A stretch of 64,000 nucleotides of DNA from Dallia pectoralis (GCA_029465975.1 CM055749.1:13823641-13887640); one strand, 5' to 3'. Positions 1 to 13,507 are shown, counted from the stretch's first letter. The notes: a model not told the origin generated them from the letters alone. Program-made: numbers and translations.

Positions 1-1308
1 AATAGTCCATGTTATAACAATAGAAATAAAGAGACGTCCACAAGAAATCACATCCAATTTCACAAGAGTAACGTTAGTCCCTAAAATAGTCGGAAAGCTG
101 CACTTTGTTCTTGTAGGGGGAGTCTTGTGTCCAGGTCTCATGTCTCTAAATGGGCCAGTCTGTCGATGAGCGGTCGCATTTAATTTATGGTGCATGCATG
201 CATTCTTTTGGGGTCAACTCGCCTGACCTCAAGCGAAAGTTAAGGTAGAGACAATTCTCAAATTCCTAAAGGGAGCAATTAGGAAAGACAGCGAATTTTT
301 TTACACTGAATAATAATTCCAGGCAAAAAAACCAATATTGATCAATTTGAATTCGGTAAAAAAAAAACATTATGCTAAAGTTCAAAGAAACTTGAAAATC
401 ACACATCCAGAAACCCTGAGACAGAATGTGTCCAGTAGGCAGTAATGCAGTAATGCGCACCACATCACCAATGAATAGTACCGCTCTGTGGACACACATG
501 AAAGTGCCATATAGGAGAAAGTTACTGGGCATCCGGCTACTGACAATAACCCAAAACACATGTGGAACTTCATTATAACAATATGCCCAAATGTCACATC
601 TGGAGACATGACAATGTTTAAGTGTTTAAGTGTAACCAGCAATAAAATAAAAGAGAATTCCACTAAATGCAAGAAAGCGCTGCCTATTGGGTTATTGTGC
701 TTTAATGTGTGTAAGTGCTCATGCATATCTAATATAACCCTGTTGATTTCAATAGGGCCCACCTAACATATAAGTGACACCAGCGTGGGTGTATATAAAG
801 CATCCGTATGTGTATTAACCCTTCCAATAACACTCGGACATGTCTTTCCACACTCCGGGTTTATTTTATTGCGATAACCACGGCAAATATACGAGTAAAA
901 CGCAGTCAATTACAATGTCATGATATTCCGGGAACAAAAGGCCATGCAAACAAAAAGTATTATCTCCCGATGAAACCCGAATTAATAAGGGGCGCATAAT
1001 GAAGACAGTAAAACACGCCAATTACATCGGACTGGAACTCGGTTATACAAGATAAAATAAAATAACGCAGATGTTTCCTAAAAAACACTAGAAGAAGTTC
1101 AACCCAACACGTTTTTACCTTGCGATCAGTCGTTCCGTATCCCGAGTCTTGAGTAGAGCACATCAATCTAAATAAGGTTAAACATGAACATGACTAGAGG
1201 AAAGAGGATAAGTAAATAGTGAGGTTTCCACTGGCCATATAGGAGTAGATCCGGTTGTTTCTATTAAGTTGAACTGTCAAAAGTGCAAGGAGCTTTTGTT
1301 GTTATCTG
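1..1308. other. Non-genic AT-rich DNA
   Basis: I see no exon with family resemblance and only short chance open frames. No tandem repeat or transposon end is recognisable. Confidence 0.5.
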
Positions 1309-1310
1309 TC

Positions 1311-1342
1311 CTCTATCTCCCTCTCTCTTTCTCTCTCCCTCC

Positions 1343-1373
<31 letters not shown>

Positions 1374-1443
1374 CCTCCCTCTCTCGCTCTCTCTGTCTCT
1401 CTCTCTCCCTCTTCCTCCCTCTCTCTCTCTCTTTCTCTCTCCA
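1311..1443 (+). repeat. Polypyrimidine CT-rich simple repeat
   Basis: Irregular CTCT with CCCTCCCT and TTTCTCTC interruptions. Open frames on both strands here (Leu/Ser or Arg/Glu only) are repeat translation. Confidence 0.95.
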
Positions 1444-1605
1444 AGACAAGAGGAGACCGTGGTTAGAGCTGTCAATCTTGGCAATCAATGCGAGCGGCCA
1501 TGTCGCAAGTATTCAAAGCATTTCCCGTCGTGCAACATCAGAAAGTGAGTGTCCAGAGAGCATTGATGTGAGGAAGGCAGAGGCAGGACTTCCCCTCCCA
1601 GCCCA

Positions 1606-1606
1606 G

Positions 1607-1638
<32 letters not shown>

Positions 1639-1852
1639 CAGGCAGAAGATGAGAGAGAGAGAGACCAGGCAGAAGATGAGAGAGAGAGACCAGGCAGAAG
1701 ATAAGAGAGAGAGAGAGACCAGGCAGAAGATGAGAGAGAGAGAGAGAGAGACCAGGCAGAAGATGAGAGAGAGAGAGACCAGGCAGAAGATGAGAGAGAG
1801 AGAGAGAGACCAGGCAGAAGATGAGAGAGAGAGAGAGAGAGACCAGGCAGAA

Positions 1853-1887
<35 letters not shown>
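1606..1887 (+). repeat. GA-rich minisatellite with ACCAGGCAGAAGATGAG core
   Basis: About ten copies of ACCAGGCAGAAGATGAG separated by GA runs of variable length. It lies about 160 bases from the CT-rich tract at 1311-1443, with opposite strand composition, so the pair could fold back in single-stranded form. Confidence 0.95.
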
Positions 1888-1890
<3 letters not shown>

Positions 1891-2580
1891 AGAAATATCA
1901 CGTGTTCCGGAGTCAGTGGAAAGAGAGTGATAGAGGAAGTTTTTTCTCATGGTTGGATGAACCACATCAACAAAAAAGAGTATATACACCGGAGCACAAA
2001 AGACAAAAAATGTGACAGCACAATGTGCACTTGAACAAACACTCAATAAGAGTTATAACCATATTTGCATGTAATGTGGACTGTGCAAAAACCATTCATG
2101 AAGGTTCATTACAGACAACCTTGAATATTATCAACAGCCATAAACCCACTTCAGACAGAACATGTATCCGTATTGTTACACTAAAACACTGGATGAAAGT
2201 CAATTCCCAATATATTTATATGAATCTAACGTTAAACAATCCGTTAACACATAGCCTAAAGTTATATTGCAATTAAAAGGCTAAGTATTACATTTACAAA
2301 ATGATGTAATTTCAACTATAACGTAAGGACCATGTTGACTATACGTCTCGCAAATGCGTGTTCACATCTATAAATGATTTGATCTGTAAAGTAAGTAAGT
2401 AAAATACTAGTCGAACATTAAAACAAGTATAATCATATACATTTCTGAGAATTCAATTCATCACTTCTATACAGAAAATAAGAAATACTGCGTCTTCTAT
2501 GTCATTGAATATGAAATGGTTTACTATTCCTCAATTCATCTGTAGACTTCAAATGACAGATCGATGTAATATTATGGACA

Positions 2581-2758
2581 TTTTGTAATCGTTTACCTAA
2601 TACTTTATAGACTCAGGTTTTGTAATAGTTTACCTAATAGTTTATAGACTCAGGTTTTGTAATAGTTTATAGACTCAGGTTTTGTAATAGTTTACCTAAT
2701 AGTTTATAGACTCAGGTTTTGTAATAGTTTACATACTAGTTTATAGACTCAGGTTTTG
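2581..2758 (+). repeat. 38-bp tandem repeat, about 4.5 copies
   Basis: Units contain GTTTTGTAATAGTTTACC and AGTTTATAGACTCAG. The third copy lacks the middle TTACCTAATAG part. Confidence 0.9.
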
Positions 2759-3241
2759 TTTGGTTCAACATACAATGTTTTTGCAAAGATAAACGTTTTA
2801 GTGACTAGAACAACCGTGGATATTGTGATTCATAAACTATTTTTATTGTGAAAGAATAAAATTCGGAAAATTATTTCTATGTTTCCAAACAGGTTCTAAT
2901 TGCTTCACATCGACTAAAGTAAATATTATAAAAATAACAAGATATAACAATTTATCAAAATAATATTTTTATTACCAAGAAATTGGTTTTCCATTGAACA
3001 TTAAATAAAATGTATTGCAATGGCTTAGAATTACTATAAAATTAGAGGAATTAATGAACTTTTAGTGTCTATACCTTTTCAAATATGACACAAGAAAACA
3101 GATGTTGCATCACGTTCAGATCAAACTCTTCTTATATATTAATGACCCAGAACCATCATTCAGAAGTGCACAGTTGGATATCAGATGAATGGACACATTG
3201 TCTGAGGAATAATATTACAATACCCTTAGGTTGATATAAGC

Positions 3242-3246
<5 letters not shown>

Positions 3247-3293
<47 letters not shown>

Positions 3294-3321
3294 TAAATAT
3301 ATATTTAATATATATATATAC
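3247..3321. repeat. (TA)n microsatellite
   Basis: Nearly pure TA from 3247 to 3287, then interrupted TA-rich sequence. Confidence 0.95.
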
Positions 3322-4893
3322 ATATAGGGCGATATAGGCTACAGGTATCCTAACCACAGGTGAGTAACAGTACATTGTCATCACACACACTTTAAAGAAT
3401 CGACATCATTTGTAACATACATTGATTAAGGTGAGATCAGAACGAGGTGTTCATTTAACGCACTGCAAATGAATACATACAACAATAGAAGCTATAAGAA
3501 AAATATGCAAATGTCCTGTTTAGGAAAAAGTTGACACACTCTCAACAATTAAAACAAATTGGAATTGAACAGCAGACAGAAGATGGAGGAAACATATACC
3601 GGTAAAACCATTAACAGTCGCTTTCAGGATCGCACCAATTGAAGAAAAAAAAATATTAAGCAATCATTAATGAAAAAAGATATAAGACAATGCTGTACTT
3701 ACAATGACAGAGGAAGAAGCAGTATAGGAAATGCTGTTTGTTAACTGAAGAGTCACATAGGGCTAAAGAGATGGGAGGAGAAAGAGTTGGAGAGAGAGAG
3801 AGGGAATGGGAGAGAGTGTCAGAATACAGCCCCTCCACAAAATCTCATCTCATTTGGGCTGTCCTTTCATTTTCTCATTGCCTTTGTTCAAGAGAAAATC
3901 ATATCCACACACGAATGTGTCCCATATTTTAGATGCATCAGAGAGTTATTTAATTATTCAACCTGGGTATTACCTGCCAGACAATAACCAGAATGAAGGT
4001 GAAACTTTTCATTACAATCATCTATACCTGCATTTTCCCTATAAATATAAGCAAAACCAGCCCCCCGGAAATAAAACCACAAGGAGGAAAGGTGGTTGGG
4101 TCTTATAGGGTGAACAGGTTTACTTTTAAGTGATCAAAGGGGACTTGTGGGGAAGTACAAAACCTTTTGCTATTTAATCACGAAGGAAATAAGTTATTCT
4201 TAAAAAAAACGGATGCTGGCACATTTCTGAGTTTGAATCAGAGATATTATGAGCATCACATGTGTACTAAACACACTAAAAACAATAGTTCTACTATTCG
4301 TGAAATAATAATATTACTTAGGCATGCATTAGAGACATTAATACTGTCTTGGAAATTAACAGGACTGGACTAATAATGTGTCGTTCATATTGATACATGC
4401 AATGTTTCAAATATTTATGAACAAGTCAGTAGTGATATATTTCGCGTGTAAATGGTCTAGTTTTGTGTCTCTGATTTCACAGTCGATAGGTAAGTTACAC
4501 CTTCGTCTGGACAGAGTTGCGGAGAGATGAGCTTATTTGTTAGACGGGACTCATGCGCCACCTGCTGGGGACTTTGGGAATGTCCTGTTTTGCTCTCCAG
4601 CTGAACACAAAGGTTACCAATGCATGGTTTAAAGATGGTTATAGTTGGATAATGCTGTTTTATAATATACTGCAAAATGTAACATAAGGTAATGTATAAC
4701 GTATACTGGGTATAACTACGGAATACTAGTTTGTAAGCCTTATGATATCTCAGTGAAAAGAATCCTCATCATGACACATCTGTTCTTGTGGCTGAACACG
4801 TATCTATACATTCAGTAATCAGTCATCAAATTAAATACAGCACAGCAATACTATTATTGAGCTGTTCACACAATATTGTTTAACTATTGAATA

Positions 4894-4896
4894 TGT

Positions 4897-4928
<32 letters not shown>
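4894..4928. repeat. (TG)n microsatellite
   Basis: About 17 TG dinucleotides on the plus strand. Confidence 0.95.
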
Positions 4929-4930
<2 letters not shown>

Positions 4931-7430
4931 TGGTTCTTGGCCCACTTTTCGGGTGCAAATAACGAGACAATTGCCGGTATGAGGAGACAGATATTGTGTC
5001 CAACTTGTTGTGGAAAAGGCGGCAGCATACATCACATTTGCATATCCTGATCTGCTTTGATGCATCTCGAAATGCAAGTCTAGTCTATTAATATTTGAAA
5101 AGGAGTGTGCATGAAAATCAACATTTTTGTTAAATTTAATTAACATGTGTTCTTCTCCTGTTCTGCATGGTTGATTAGAGAACACTATTCTGTCAGAGGA
5201 GTTGAGAAGGCTGCCATGTGATTAGTTGGATTACAGAAGTACAATTCAACAACACATTACAACCGTCAGCTTCGCGTTGGACTGGAGTAACATGGCATCC
5301 TTTTTAAAATCACATATCATTATAGAGCCTCCTGAAAAGGTGTTGAAGAGTCTTCGGCTGTATATTAGACAGGAATAAATTATTTAGTTAAGAAAAAAGG
5401 GATTCAGTTTAGATTAGTGACATATTTTATTTTAGCAAATGTAGAAAGACAGTATTTGATTTTTGAAACGTAAGTTGAAGGTAACGTTTATGATTTTTCC
5501 TCTTCATTTTAGTTATTTAGCATGCACTCATTCAGTGCAATTAGGCTAAGCTTTTTTCTTGTCTTTGATGGCTCAGGAATTACCCTCAGGATAACTGTCT
5601 ACTGTTTTCTTTTACTTATTGGAAACAAGAAGAGAATGTCCAGAAGTTGACGGTTGGCAAATGCTATGCACAGACTGTAGACTATTTACAAGTTGAGGTC
5701 TTGATAGTCCCTTTGGGAGCTTGACATTTTGAAAATGTAGTAGGAGATGTCATAAAGCTAGCTATTCTTTTATTGATTTAAAACCCAAACCGGTTGATGG
5801 TAAACATGACTGAGGACATTCATTTTGAAGTGTGCCAAAGTATTCTTTGTGATTCTTGTTAAAAGTTAATTGCAAATTTAAGGTATGTGGCATTTGAGAC
5901 CCTGGCTATTGACTGCACAAAACTGTGTTCATCTTCTTTTGTCAAATGATGGTAAATTACATTTTTCTACAAAATAATATTTCTATTCTATTCAATCCTT
6001 TTACATTTAAATTGCTGCAACTTGCCAAAAGAACGGTTGTAAAAAATTTAGGAAACTTCAAACGTCTAAAAAAACATAAAAGTGCAATGCACTCACCTGG
6101 AATGTGTAAAGGGGGTTTATTTTCAGATTATTTATTTAGATAAAACATTTCTACTAAAACAAGCTTTGCCTTATACATAGTCTGCTAATAGGCCCAGTTA
6201 ATAAAACTGTGATCATGTTCAACTTATCATGTTTAATAATATGAAGTAGGCATATCATTACACGTATCATAAGGTACTCTTATACTCAAGCCAAACATTT
6301 GATTTGATTAACGTTATTTGACATGGCACCTCCGAAATATGCTTCTGGCATTGTGTTTGACTAATGTTCTTCTTTAATAGAAGGGTGAAATCATTGAACA
6401 TATTTCCAGATCAGGAAATCAGGTAATAAAGGTTACATCAGACTGTATAATGAGCAGTCTGTAAACTGGCACCATTAAGGTGGGTGGGCGCTCTACACAT
6501 CTTCACTAACTGACAGACACTTAATGAATACGCCACACTCTGTACATGAACCAAGCATACAGGACGGGCATACGCCGCCACACTTATTATTAATGAATGG
6601 CAAGTTATGTAATTAACTCAAACATGATTTGCATGCGTGCAATTCCTTCTTCTCCCAGTTGGACCAGTGAAGTAGGACACTGTTCTCGTTATCTGACCCA
6701 AATCCTTTACTTGTAACTCCAAATTCCATCAAAGTTCAGTCTGGATCTAACATTTGCTATTAGTTTAATCCTGGTTAATCACTAATGTTACACGCCTTGT
6801 CAAATTACATAATACATAATGTACAGCATTTCCTATATTGTGCTATTCCATTTTTATATGTAACAACAACACACTAATGCATACTTGCTCAGGGGTATGG
6901 CTTGAAGACGGTTTATAAAAGAGTGAGTTTTAGCATGGGTAGCAGTGTATTCTTCATTAGTAATAAGTAACCCGTGGCAACTCAAAACAAACAAGCTGTG
7001 TTTAATATCATCAGACATTTATTCTGGTTCCTTCTTCAACCTTTTGACATTTTAGAGTAAAGGCTGTGAAGCAACAGATAGTGGAAAAAGTTATGGGGTT
7101 TAAATACTGTCTTTATGCAATATGTACGTCACATTCCTGTGATGTACTAGAGAATTAGCTTAGATTGATTAGACTTTAAATGGCACAACTTTCAAACTTA
7201 GAATTTCCTCTTCCAACTGAGTTGCAGAAATGATTCCACCTACATATACATTATGCACCTATAAACATAGAATTTCACAGCCAGTGTCCCCAAATGCATC
7301 GTTAACGTAATACCTCCAAATAAATAAAGCTGAGAGCCACACATATGAACACTTTTATATTTATTGTACTAGCATTCTTTTTATTTGACCCTGTCCCTCT
7401 AGCCGTTATCCGGGGGAAAATGTGAGCATA
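4929..7430. other. Non-genic DNA
   Basis: AT-rich, no coding block, transposon end or tandem repeat that I can support. Confidence 0.5.
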
Positions 7431-7456
7431 GCTCTGGGCTGGAGACACAAGCAGCG

Positions 7457-7645
7457 TCAGTGTATAGTGGTCTCTCCTGTCTGCAGTCAACAGGGCGTGA
7501 GGGCCTGGTTGAAGGACAGTGCTCGACTGTTAGAGGCCTGTGCCCAGACATTGCGCAAAAACGGAGACTGGCCTGAAGCACTGACAGAGCTCAACACTGT
7601 CTTCAGAGACACGGCAGCGGCCCTAGGAGCCTCCCATCGGCCCAG
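7457..7645 (+). other. Unrecognised exon-like open segment
   Basis: After an acceptor-like CCTGTCTGCAG the frame reads QQGVRAWLKDSARLLEACAQ then TLRKNGDWPEALTELNTVFR and DTAAALGASHRPSRA. Its composition is protein-like (amphipathic Leu/Ala-rich helices, no low complexity) and GC-rich against AT-rich surroundings. No clear donor follows. I do not recognise it; it may be an exon or pseudogene fragment, or part of a dispersed repeat that continues to about 8180. Confidence 0.3.
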
Positions 7646-8019
7646 CAGAGCCTGTCAATCATTCTATTGCCCAATCATTGCTTGTCCAACAGGCCAGAGC
7701 ATCAATATGGACAGAGGACAAGGGGCAGATTTGGCCAGGATGCCGGGGTTACACCCCTACTCTTTATCGAAGGACATCCTGGGGTTTTTAATGACCACAG
7801 AGAGTCAAGGCCTCGGTTTAACGTCATACCCGAAGGACGGTGCTTTTTGACAGTGTATAGTGTCCCCGTCAGCCCTGCTTAGCTTCAGTGGGCAACCAGT
7901 GTTGGGCTATAGGGTGATATGGCTGCTGGCTGACTGCTGTCCTCTGTCCATCATGGCCACCTAATCATCCCCATATATATATATACTAATTGGCTCTATC
8001 ATCACCGTCTCCTCTCCAC

Positions 8020-8185
8020 CTGTACGCTGGTGTGTGGTGTGTGTTCTGGCACAATATGGCTGCTGTTGCGTCATCCAGGTGGATGCTGCACATTGGTGGT
8101 GGTTGAGGATATTCCCCCTTCCATGTAAAGCGCTTTGAGTACCTAGAAAAGCGCTATATAAATGTAATGAATTATTATTATTAGT
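8020..8185 (+). repeat. Teleost SINE-type tail
   Basis: GTAAAGCGCTTTGAGTACC and AAAAGCGCTATATAAATG followed by ATTATTATTATTA is a tail widely dispersed in teleost genomes in SINE and L2-related repeats (family knowledge). The 5' limit is not clear. Confidence 0.65.
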
Positions 8186-8316
8186 GTGTGGGTGTAGCGT
8201 GAACGTCCCCGCATCCCCTGAATCAGCGTCCACCAACGCCCCCACAAAGAGAAAACTGGTAGCTTCTGGAATCTTCTGTGTGCAGCCTGTCGGACGAGGC
8301 TCGCTAACTACAGTTC

Positions 8317-8497
8317 ACAGCCTCAGAGTCGACGCTGTGTATCCAAATAAAGGTGTCTGTGTTTTGGCCTCAGAGTCGACACGTCTATCCAAAAAAAGGT
8401 GTTTGTGTTTTGGTCTCAGACATCCAAATAAAGGTGCTTGTGTTTTGGCCTCAGAGTCGACACCGTCTATCCAAATAAAGGTGTTTGTGTTTTGGTC
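8317..8497 (+). repeat. Tandem repeat of about 42 bp, about four copies
   Basis: Copies contain ATCCAAATAAAGGTG, TTTGTGTTTTGG and CTCAGAGTCGACAC, with small deletions. It begins about 130 bases after the SINE tail. Confidence 0.85.
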
Positions 8498-8879
8498 TTT
8501 TGAAATACTTCCTCACCTCCTCCTCTTCTGTTTTTGTAAATAACGCCACCCAGAGCCCTGGACACATCCTCGTTGTCCATTCTCTGCATCTCTCCCCGTT
8601 TCATTGCCCCTTTAGGATTTCACATGAAGGCTTCTGTCCTAGCATTTTTCTTTGGCTTGGCTACCCCCGCCAACACATCAAACCACGTGTTGGTCACACC
8701 AGCTCATCATTAATCATCCTGAGGGCGGTCAAATTGGCTATTATAATGCCAACTTATTTCTCAGGGATGTTTTAGATACAAATGTCAAATATGTCCTCAA
8801 TCCTTCCCCCAAACAATCATTATATGGATTGAATTTGCTAAACATTGTGAGGAGGAGAGGTTTGTCCTCCTCTATGCCG

Positions 8880-9310
8880 GGTCTGACACTTCCTCATTCT
8901 CCAGGAGAGGGGAGTAATCAGACCCGATCTGCTTCACCTGAGTTCTGACACACCTGTGAGTAATCAGACAGGAGTTAAAAGGAACACACTGACTCGCGTC
9001 CAGTGCGAGGTATTGTTCGTTTGCCGACCTACTGAGCGCTACAAGTGAAAGGCTACTGAAGATATACCGTGTACCAGATCCCAGCTTGTCCTTGACTTTA
9101 CGTCTCTGCCTAATCCTGTCCTGTGCCTTCTAGTGATCCCCGTTGACGACTCCTGTGTTTGCCTCCCGACTCCGCTCTTGCCTGATCCTCTGGTACCTCC
9201 CCGGCCTCTGATTCCTCGTTGCTGATCCACGCCTGCCTGACCCTCCAAATGTCTTTTCCTTGAACATTGTAACCAATAAATACATCGCGATCTGCGATTG
9301 GATCCAATTT
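8880..9310 (+). repeat. Possible LTR or transposon fragment
   Basis: GAGTAATCAGAC occurs twice about 55 bases apart (8910 and 8959), followed by a C/T-rich stretch, CCAATAAATAC (polyadenylation-like) and GGATCC. This resembles fish LTR promoter/termination regions, but no matching ends were found. Confidence 0.3.
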
Positions 9311-9889
9311 TTCTCAGTTTGTAGAAAGAAACATCTCTTGTGTAGTAGATTAGCAGCTCACACAAGATGAACGAATCCAATTTGGCTTGATCTCGGCTTT
9401 ATTGTGCCACGTTATTTGGGTCAGACAAAAGAAGCTTCCAGAAGTGTATTGATTGCTTGCTAATACTACTTTTGCTCTATATTCTGTTGAACCGAGTGGA
9501 CTTGAAATTAAGGCAGTGATCTCGTTCTGCTAAGTGCTCCTTTTATGTATGGCATATAAATTACCTTTAAAGGTTAAGAATAAAGTAATTATTTACTTTC
9601 ACTCTATTAGCTATTGTGACACATCTGCATTTAATGTGCAGTATTAATAAAGTGGCAGTACTGCTCTAGCTGCATTAATAAATATCTGCAGTTTTGATAA
9701 CTGAGGATTTGCTTTCTACAAATTTGAGGATTGCTTTCTGCAGGATTGTTTTCTTAGTAAAAAAAAGAGAAAGACCCAAACAAATTATTCTATAGCATCT
9801 TTTTAAATCATATAACAGAAGACCCTAACGATCCGTTTAGTACTAAAAATCTTTCTCTTTTTTTCTAACACCTCACAGAGCATCCAACA

Positions 9890-10140
9890 ATTATTTTGTG
9901 ATTCTAGTCCTTGAATAGCCTTACATTCACTGACGACCGGGTCTACCATGCTAGGCGACTGCAGGCTCGCCAGGAGCAGCTGGGGTTAGGTGTCTTGCTC
10001 ATGGACAACTCAACAATTTCCCAGGAGGAACCGGGGATCGAACTACCAACCTTCATTGATAGACAACCGACTCAACCCACTGAGCCACTGCCGCTTCGTC
10101 TCAGCGCAATTAGATTTTCCCGTTATGTGTGGTTTTATTA
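9890..10140 (+). repeat. Dispersed SINE-like repeat fragment
   Basis: GGTTAGGTGTCTTGCTCATG, GAACCGGGGATCGAACTACC and CCACTGAGCCACTGCCGC are hallmarks of a repeat that is very common in teleosts. The GATCGAACTACC part resembles a tRNA B box. Both ends are diffuse. Confidence 0.7.
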
Positions 10141-10249
10141 AATAAAATAAACGGTATCGACCCGCTCTGCGTCTGGCTCAATCCAGCACCCCACACCCAT
10201 AGTTCGTGACACATACAGATACATATGTGGGCCCTGCCCAAACTTTCTC

Positions 10250-10710
10250 AGCTATGAGATACCACAAAAAGATGGAACATCCTTAACATGATAGACACTG
10301 CCATAGTCTTTATTTCAGTGGACACTTTTAACTGTTGTATTAGCCCCACTTTTATTTTACCATGATTTTGTATTTTGCACATCAGTCAGGCCATGTCAGT
10401 CAACATTTCCTTGTTATTTAGATTCAGTCTTTGTAACACGTTCATGACTCATGGCATCGATAATCTTTCTTCTGAGTGTTTCGGAGAGCTCTTTTGATCT
10501 TGCATAATGTGCTACCACATATCCATCTAGTTAAAACCAAATCAGAACAGGTTTCTAACCTTTATGGAAAGCTGAAACCACCCAAGTTCCTCTCTAACAA
10601 TTTTCAAAACATTGGCATCGTTTTGGTGCAACTGATTCAAATTCAAAGGCAGCTACGTCGAATAATTGCGTTTGTGGGGATTTAATATAAAACAAACACA
10701 ACGAATGGTA
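10250..10710 (-). repeat. Possible decayed DNA transposon remnant
   Basis: Segments such as TCTTCTGAGTGTTTCGGAG and CTCTTTTGATCTTGC resemble the transposase 5' region of Tc1-like elements in reverse. No inverted termini were found; weak. Confidence 0.3.
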
Positions 10711-11639
10711 CATAAACTAAACACTGTAATAAGTTAAAATAACGTGCGCTTTCTAAAAGCGACTACGAAATGATTAAAACAGTGACACTCACCCCATATA
10801 TTGAAATAGAAACAATATCCAGCAAAGTGGTGACATTCCCCAGTGACTTAATGATCCCTGCTAATTGCTAATTATGCCATGGTGGTAAGCTAAACAAAAA
10901 CAGCTGTGCTAGAAGGAAACCAATCATAGGAACACAGGAAGTGCACCCCACTAAACTTCCTGTGTGCAACAAAACTCACCACGCTCGTGCCAATGTGTCA
11001 TTGCAAAACAAATTCTCTGGGTCTACCAGACCATCCACACTGCCAAATCAACAAATCTTAACAAAATGGATTATTTTGTATTCATACTTTCAAATGGTGT
11101 CATCTTGTTTAAAGACAGATTGACCTGTATTCAGAATGTTGGTCTTGAGAGTTGTCAAACGTAGTTATTACATCTTAGTTTAGATAGTCTACAAGTCTCT
11201 GCACCACGCCATAATTCACATTTTAACTGCCACACAAAATTACACAAGTGAAATAACTTTCAGTGTTACCCAGGGGTCTGTCTTTAGCTTACCTTATTTT
11301 CAATTTATTTCAATCACTGGTGGGGACTGGAGATTTAGGTGGTTGGCCGTATGTAGCCTGGCTCAGGATAGCCCAAAAAACATTGGATTAAATATCAGAA
11401 CACTACTGAAATGTTTTTATACACTTTATGCCATAATATGTAGAATGTGAAAGTGTTTAAGCAGTCTTCGGTCTACATCTTGTTGTGTGTACTGTATACT
11501 GAGCTGACTGGTAAGGGAGATTGAGCTGGCTGGAGATGGCAGACTGAGCTGGCTGGAGATGGGTTGGTGAATTGGCACAATGTGGCCTATTTTTTTTACA
11601 GATACACCAACTCCTAGGAGCAAACAGCTGTTTCCTGTT

Positions 11640-13390
11640 TGCTCCTAGTCGGCGTGTCGCACGCGGCTGCTGTTGCCTACCTAGCCTTAGTTTTCTGTTT
11701 GTACTACTTTACCAACAAGCTATCCTTATCTGACTCTTCACCGGGACCTTCCTGTGATTCTATTTGGACAAGTCGTGCTACTCGTCTCTGCACCACTATC
11801 ATTATGCCTTTTCATTGTAGTTGTACTTTTGACCTGAAGAAGAACTATCGCTCTCAAGTGAAAATAACAAAGTTAGAGGCTCGGTTACAGGCACGTCAGG
11901 GAAGACTCATAATAGTGTAGACAGGGACAATACTGTGCATGTGCCACCAGGAATAAAACAGTGTTAGCCCCTCGGCACAGCCCTCGCAGCCGGGCAAATC
12001 TGGAAAGAAATGCCACAGACCGGCAAAAATTGGCCTTTTTAAACCTGTTAGAGGTTAAAATTTATGACGATTTTCCCCGTTAAAGTCGGAATTAAGACCT
12101 GAGCCGTGCTCTGATGAGAACAATATGCAGGCATTTTCTGCAGGCACCCTGGAAAAACTGAAAAACCTAGATATCGGCAATTCCATTTCCCGCAGCATTT
12201 GACTAAAGAATCAGCCGGCGATCATACACTTTTTACCAGGGGGGCAGGGGCACCGACGTAGCCGATAATCTAGTTGGTGCTAGCGAAGTCTTAAACAGGC
12301 AAGTGTAAAGAGTATAGAGATATTGTTATTCACGTTAGCACCAACAATGTTAGGATGAGGCAATCTGAGGTTACGAAGCTAGAAAGACGAATGCCCCTCC
12401 ACTTCACTCTCCAGCACCTGGACTCCCCTGCAACATATGTTTGTGGACTTCAGCTCCGCATTCAACACCATCATCCCTGCCCTTCTACACGACAACATCT
12501 CCCAGCTCAACGTTCCAGACACCACCTGCAGGTGGATCACAGACTTCCTGTCCGACAGGAAGCAGTGCGTCGAGCTGGGGTCACAATTGGTTACTTCAGG
12601 AGAAACTCAGCCCCACTCTCACCCATCACCCTGTGTGGCTCCCCCGTCAATACGGTAGAGTCCTTCCGCTTCCTGGGCACCATCCTCTCACAGGACCTCA
12701 AGTGGGATTTAAACATCTGCTCACTGACCAGGAAAGCTCAACAGAGGATGTGCTTCCTTCGGCAGCTGAAGAAATTCAACCTGCCTAAGACTATGATGGT
12801 CCACTTCTACTCAGCCATCATTGAGTCCATCCTCACCTCATCCATCACCATCTGGTACCCTGCTGCTACAGCTAAGGACAAGAGCAGACTGCAGCGTATC
12901 ATCCGCTCAGCTGAAAAGGTGATAGGCTGCAATCTGCCTAGCCTCGAGGACCTGCACACCTCGAGGGCTCTGAGGAGAGCTGGGAATATTGTGGCAGACC
13001 CCTCTCACCCCGGACACTCGCTATTCAATCCACTCCCCTCCGGCAGAAGGCTTCGGTCCATCAGGACCATAACCTCACGCCATAAGAACAGTTTCTTCCC
13101 ACGTGCTACTGGCCTCCTCAACAAGGCCAGGGGTGCACATAAGCACTGAACTCTGACCCATTCCTTTTTGCACATTGGCTTATTGACCTACAATATTTGC
13201 TCTATTGCATTGTTTTTCGGCATCTTGTTTAGCATTTTGTACATTACTATCCCTCTACCCCCTCACCCTCTTAGTATAATTTATATTGTTTTATTCATAT
13301 GTTGTATGTAAGCACGTTCCTGCCATAGTAAATTCCTTGTATGTTCACACATTCAATGGTGATTAAACACTTTTCTGATTGTGATTCTGA
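11640..13390 (+). mobile_element. Deleted L2-type LINE retrotransposon
   Basis: Upstream part resembles ORF1 (a frame near 12320 reads VIHVSTNNVRMRQSEVTK, the esterase-type motif of L2 elements). From 12437 the reverse transcriptase begins FVDFSSAFNTIIPALLHDNI. At about 12577 the frame jumps to ITLCGSPVNTVESFRFLGT and then runs to SRHKNSFFPRATGLLNKA, the C-terminal part. The segment that should hold the FADD catalytic motif is missing, so the copy is inactive. It ends in TTCTGATTGTGATTCTGA, an L2-like short-repeat tail. Confidence 0.85.
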
Positions 13391-13507
13391 AAAGCAAACT
13401 GTTTTAAGAACACTGATTATTATTGTTTTCTTGAATATAGCACATTTTGTTAATTCATACTCAATAATTTAAAGTGTAGAACAACTGCTTTTCCACAAAC
13501 CTATTAT

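Larger units (their letters stand above)
1888..4893. other. AT-rich non-genic DNA with two small repeats
   Basis: No gene is recognisable. A 38-bp tandem repeat (about 2581-2758, units ending TTTATAGACTCAG, one copy shortened) and a TA dinucleotide run (3247-3321) are the only structure seen. Confidence 0.6.
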
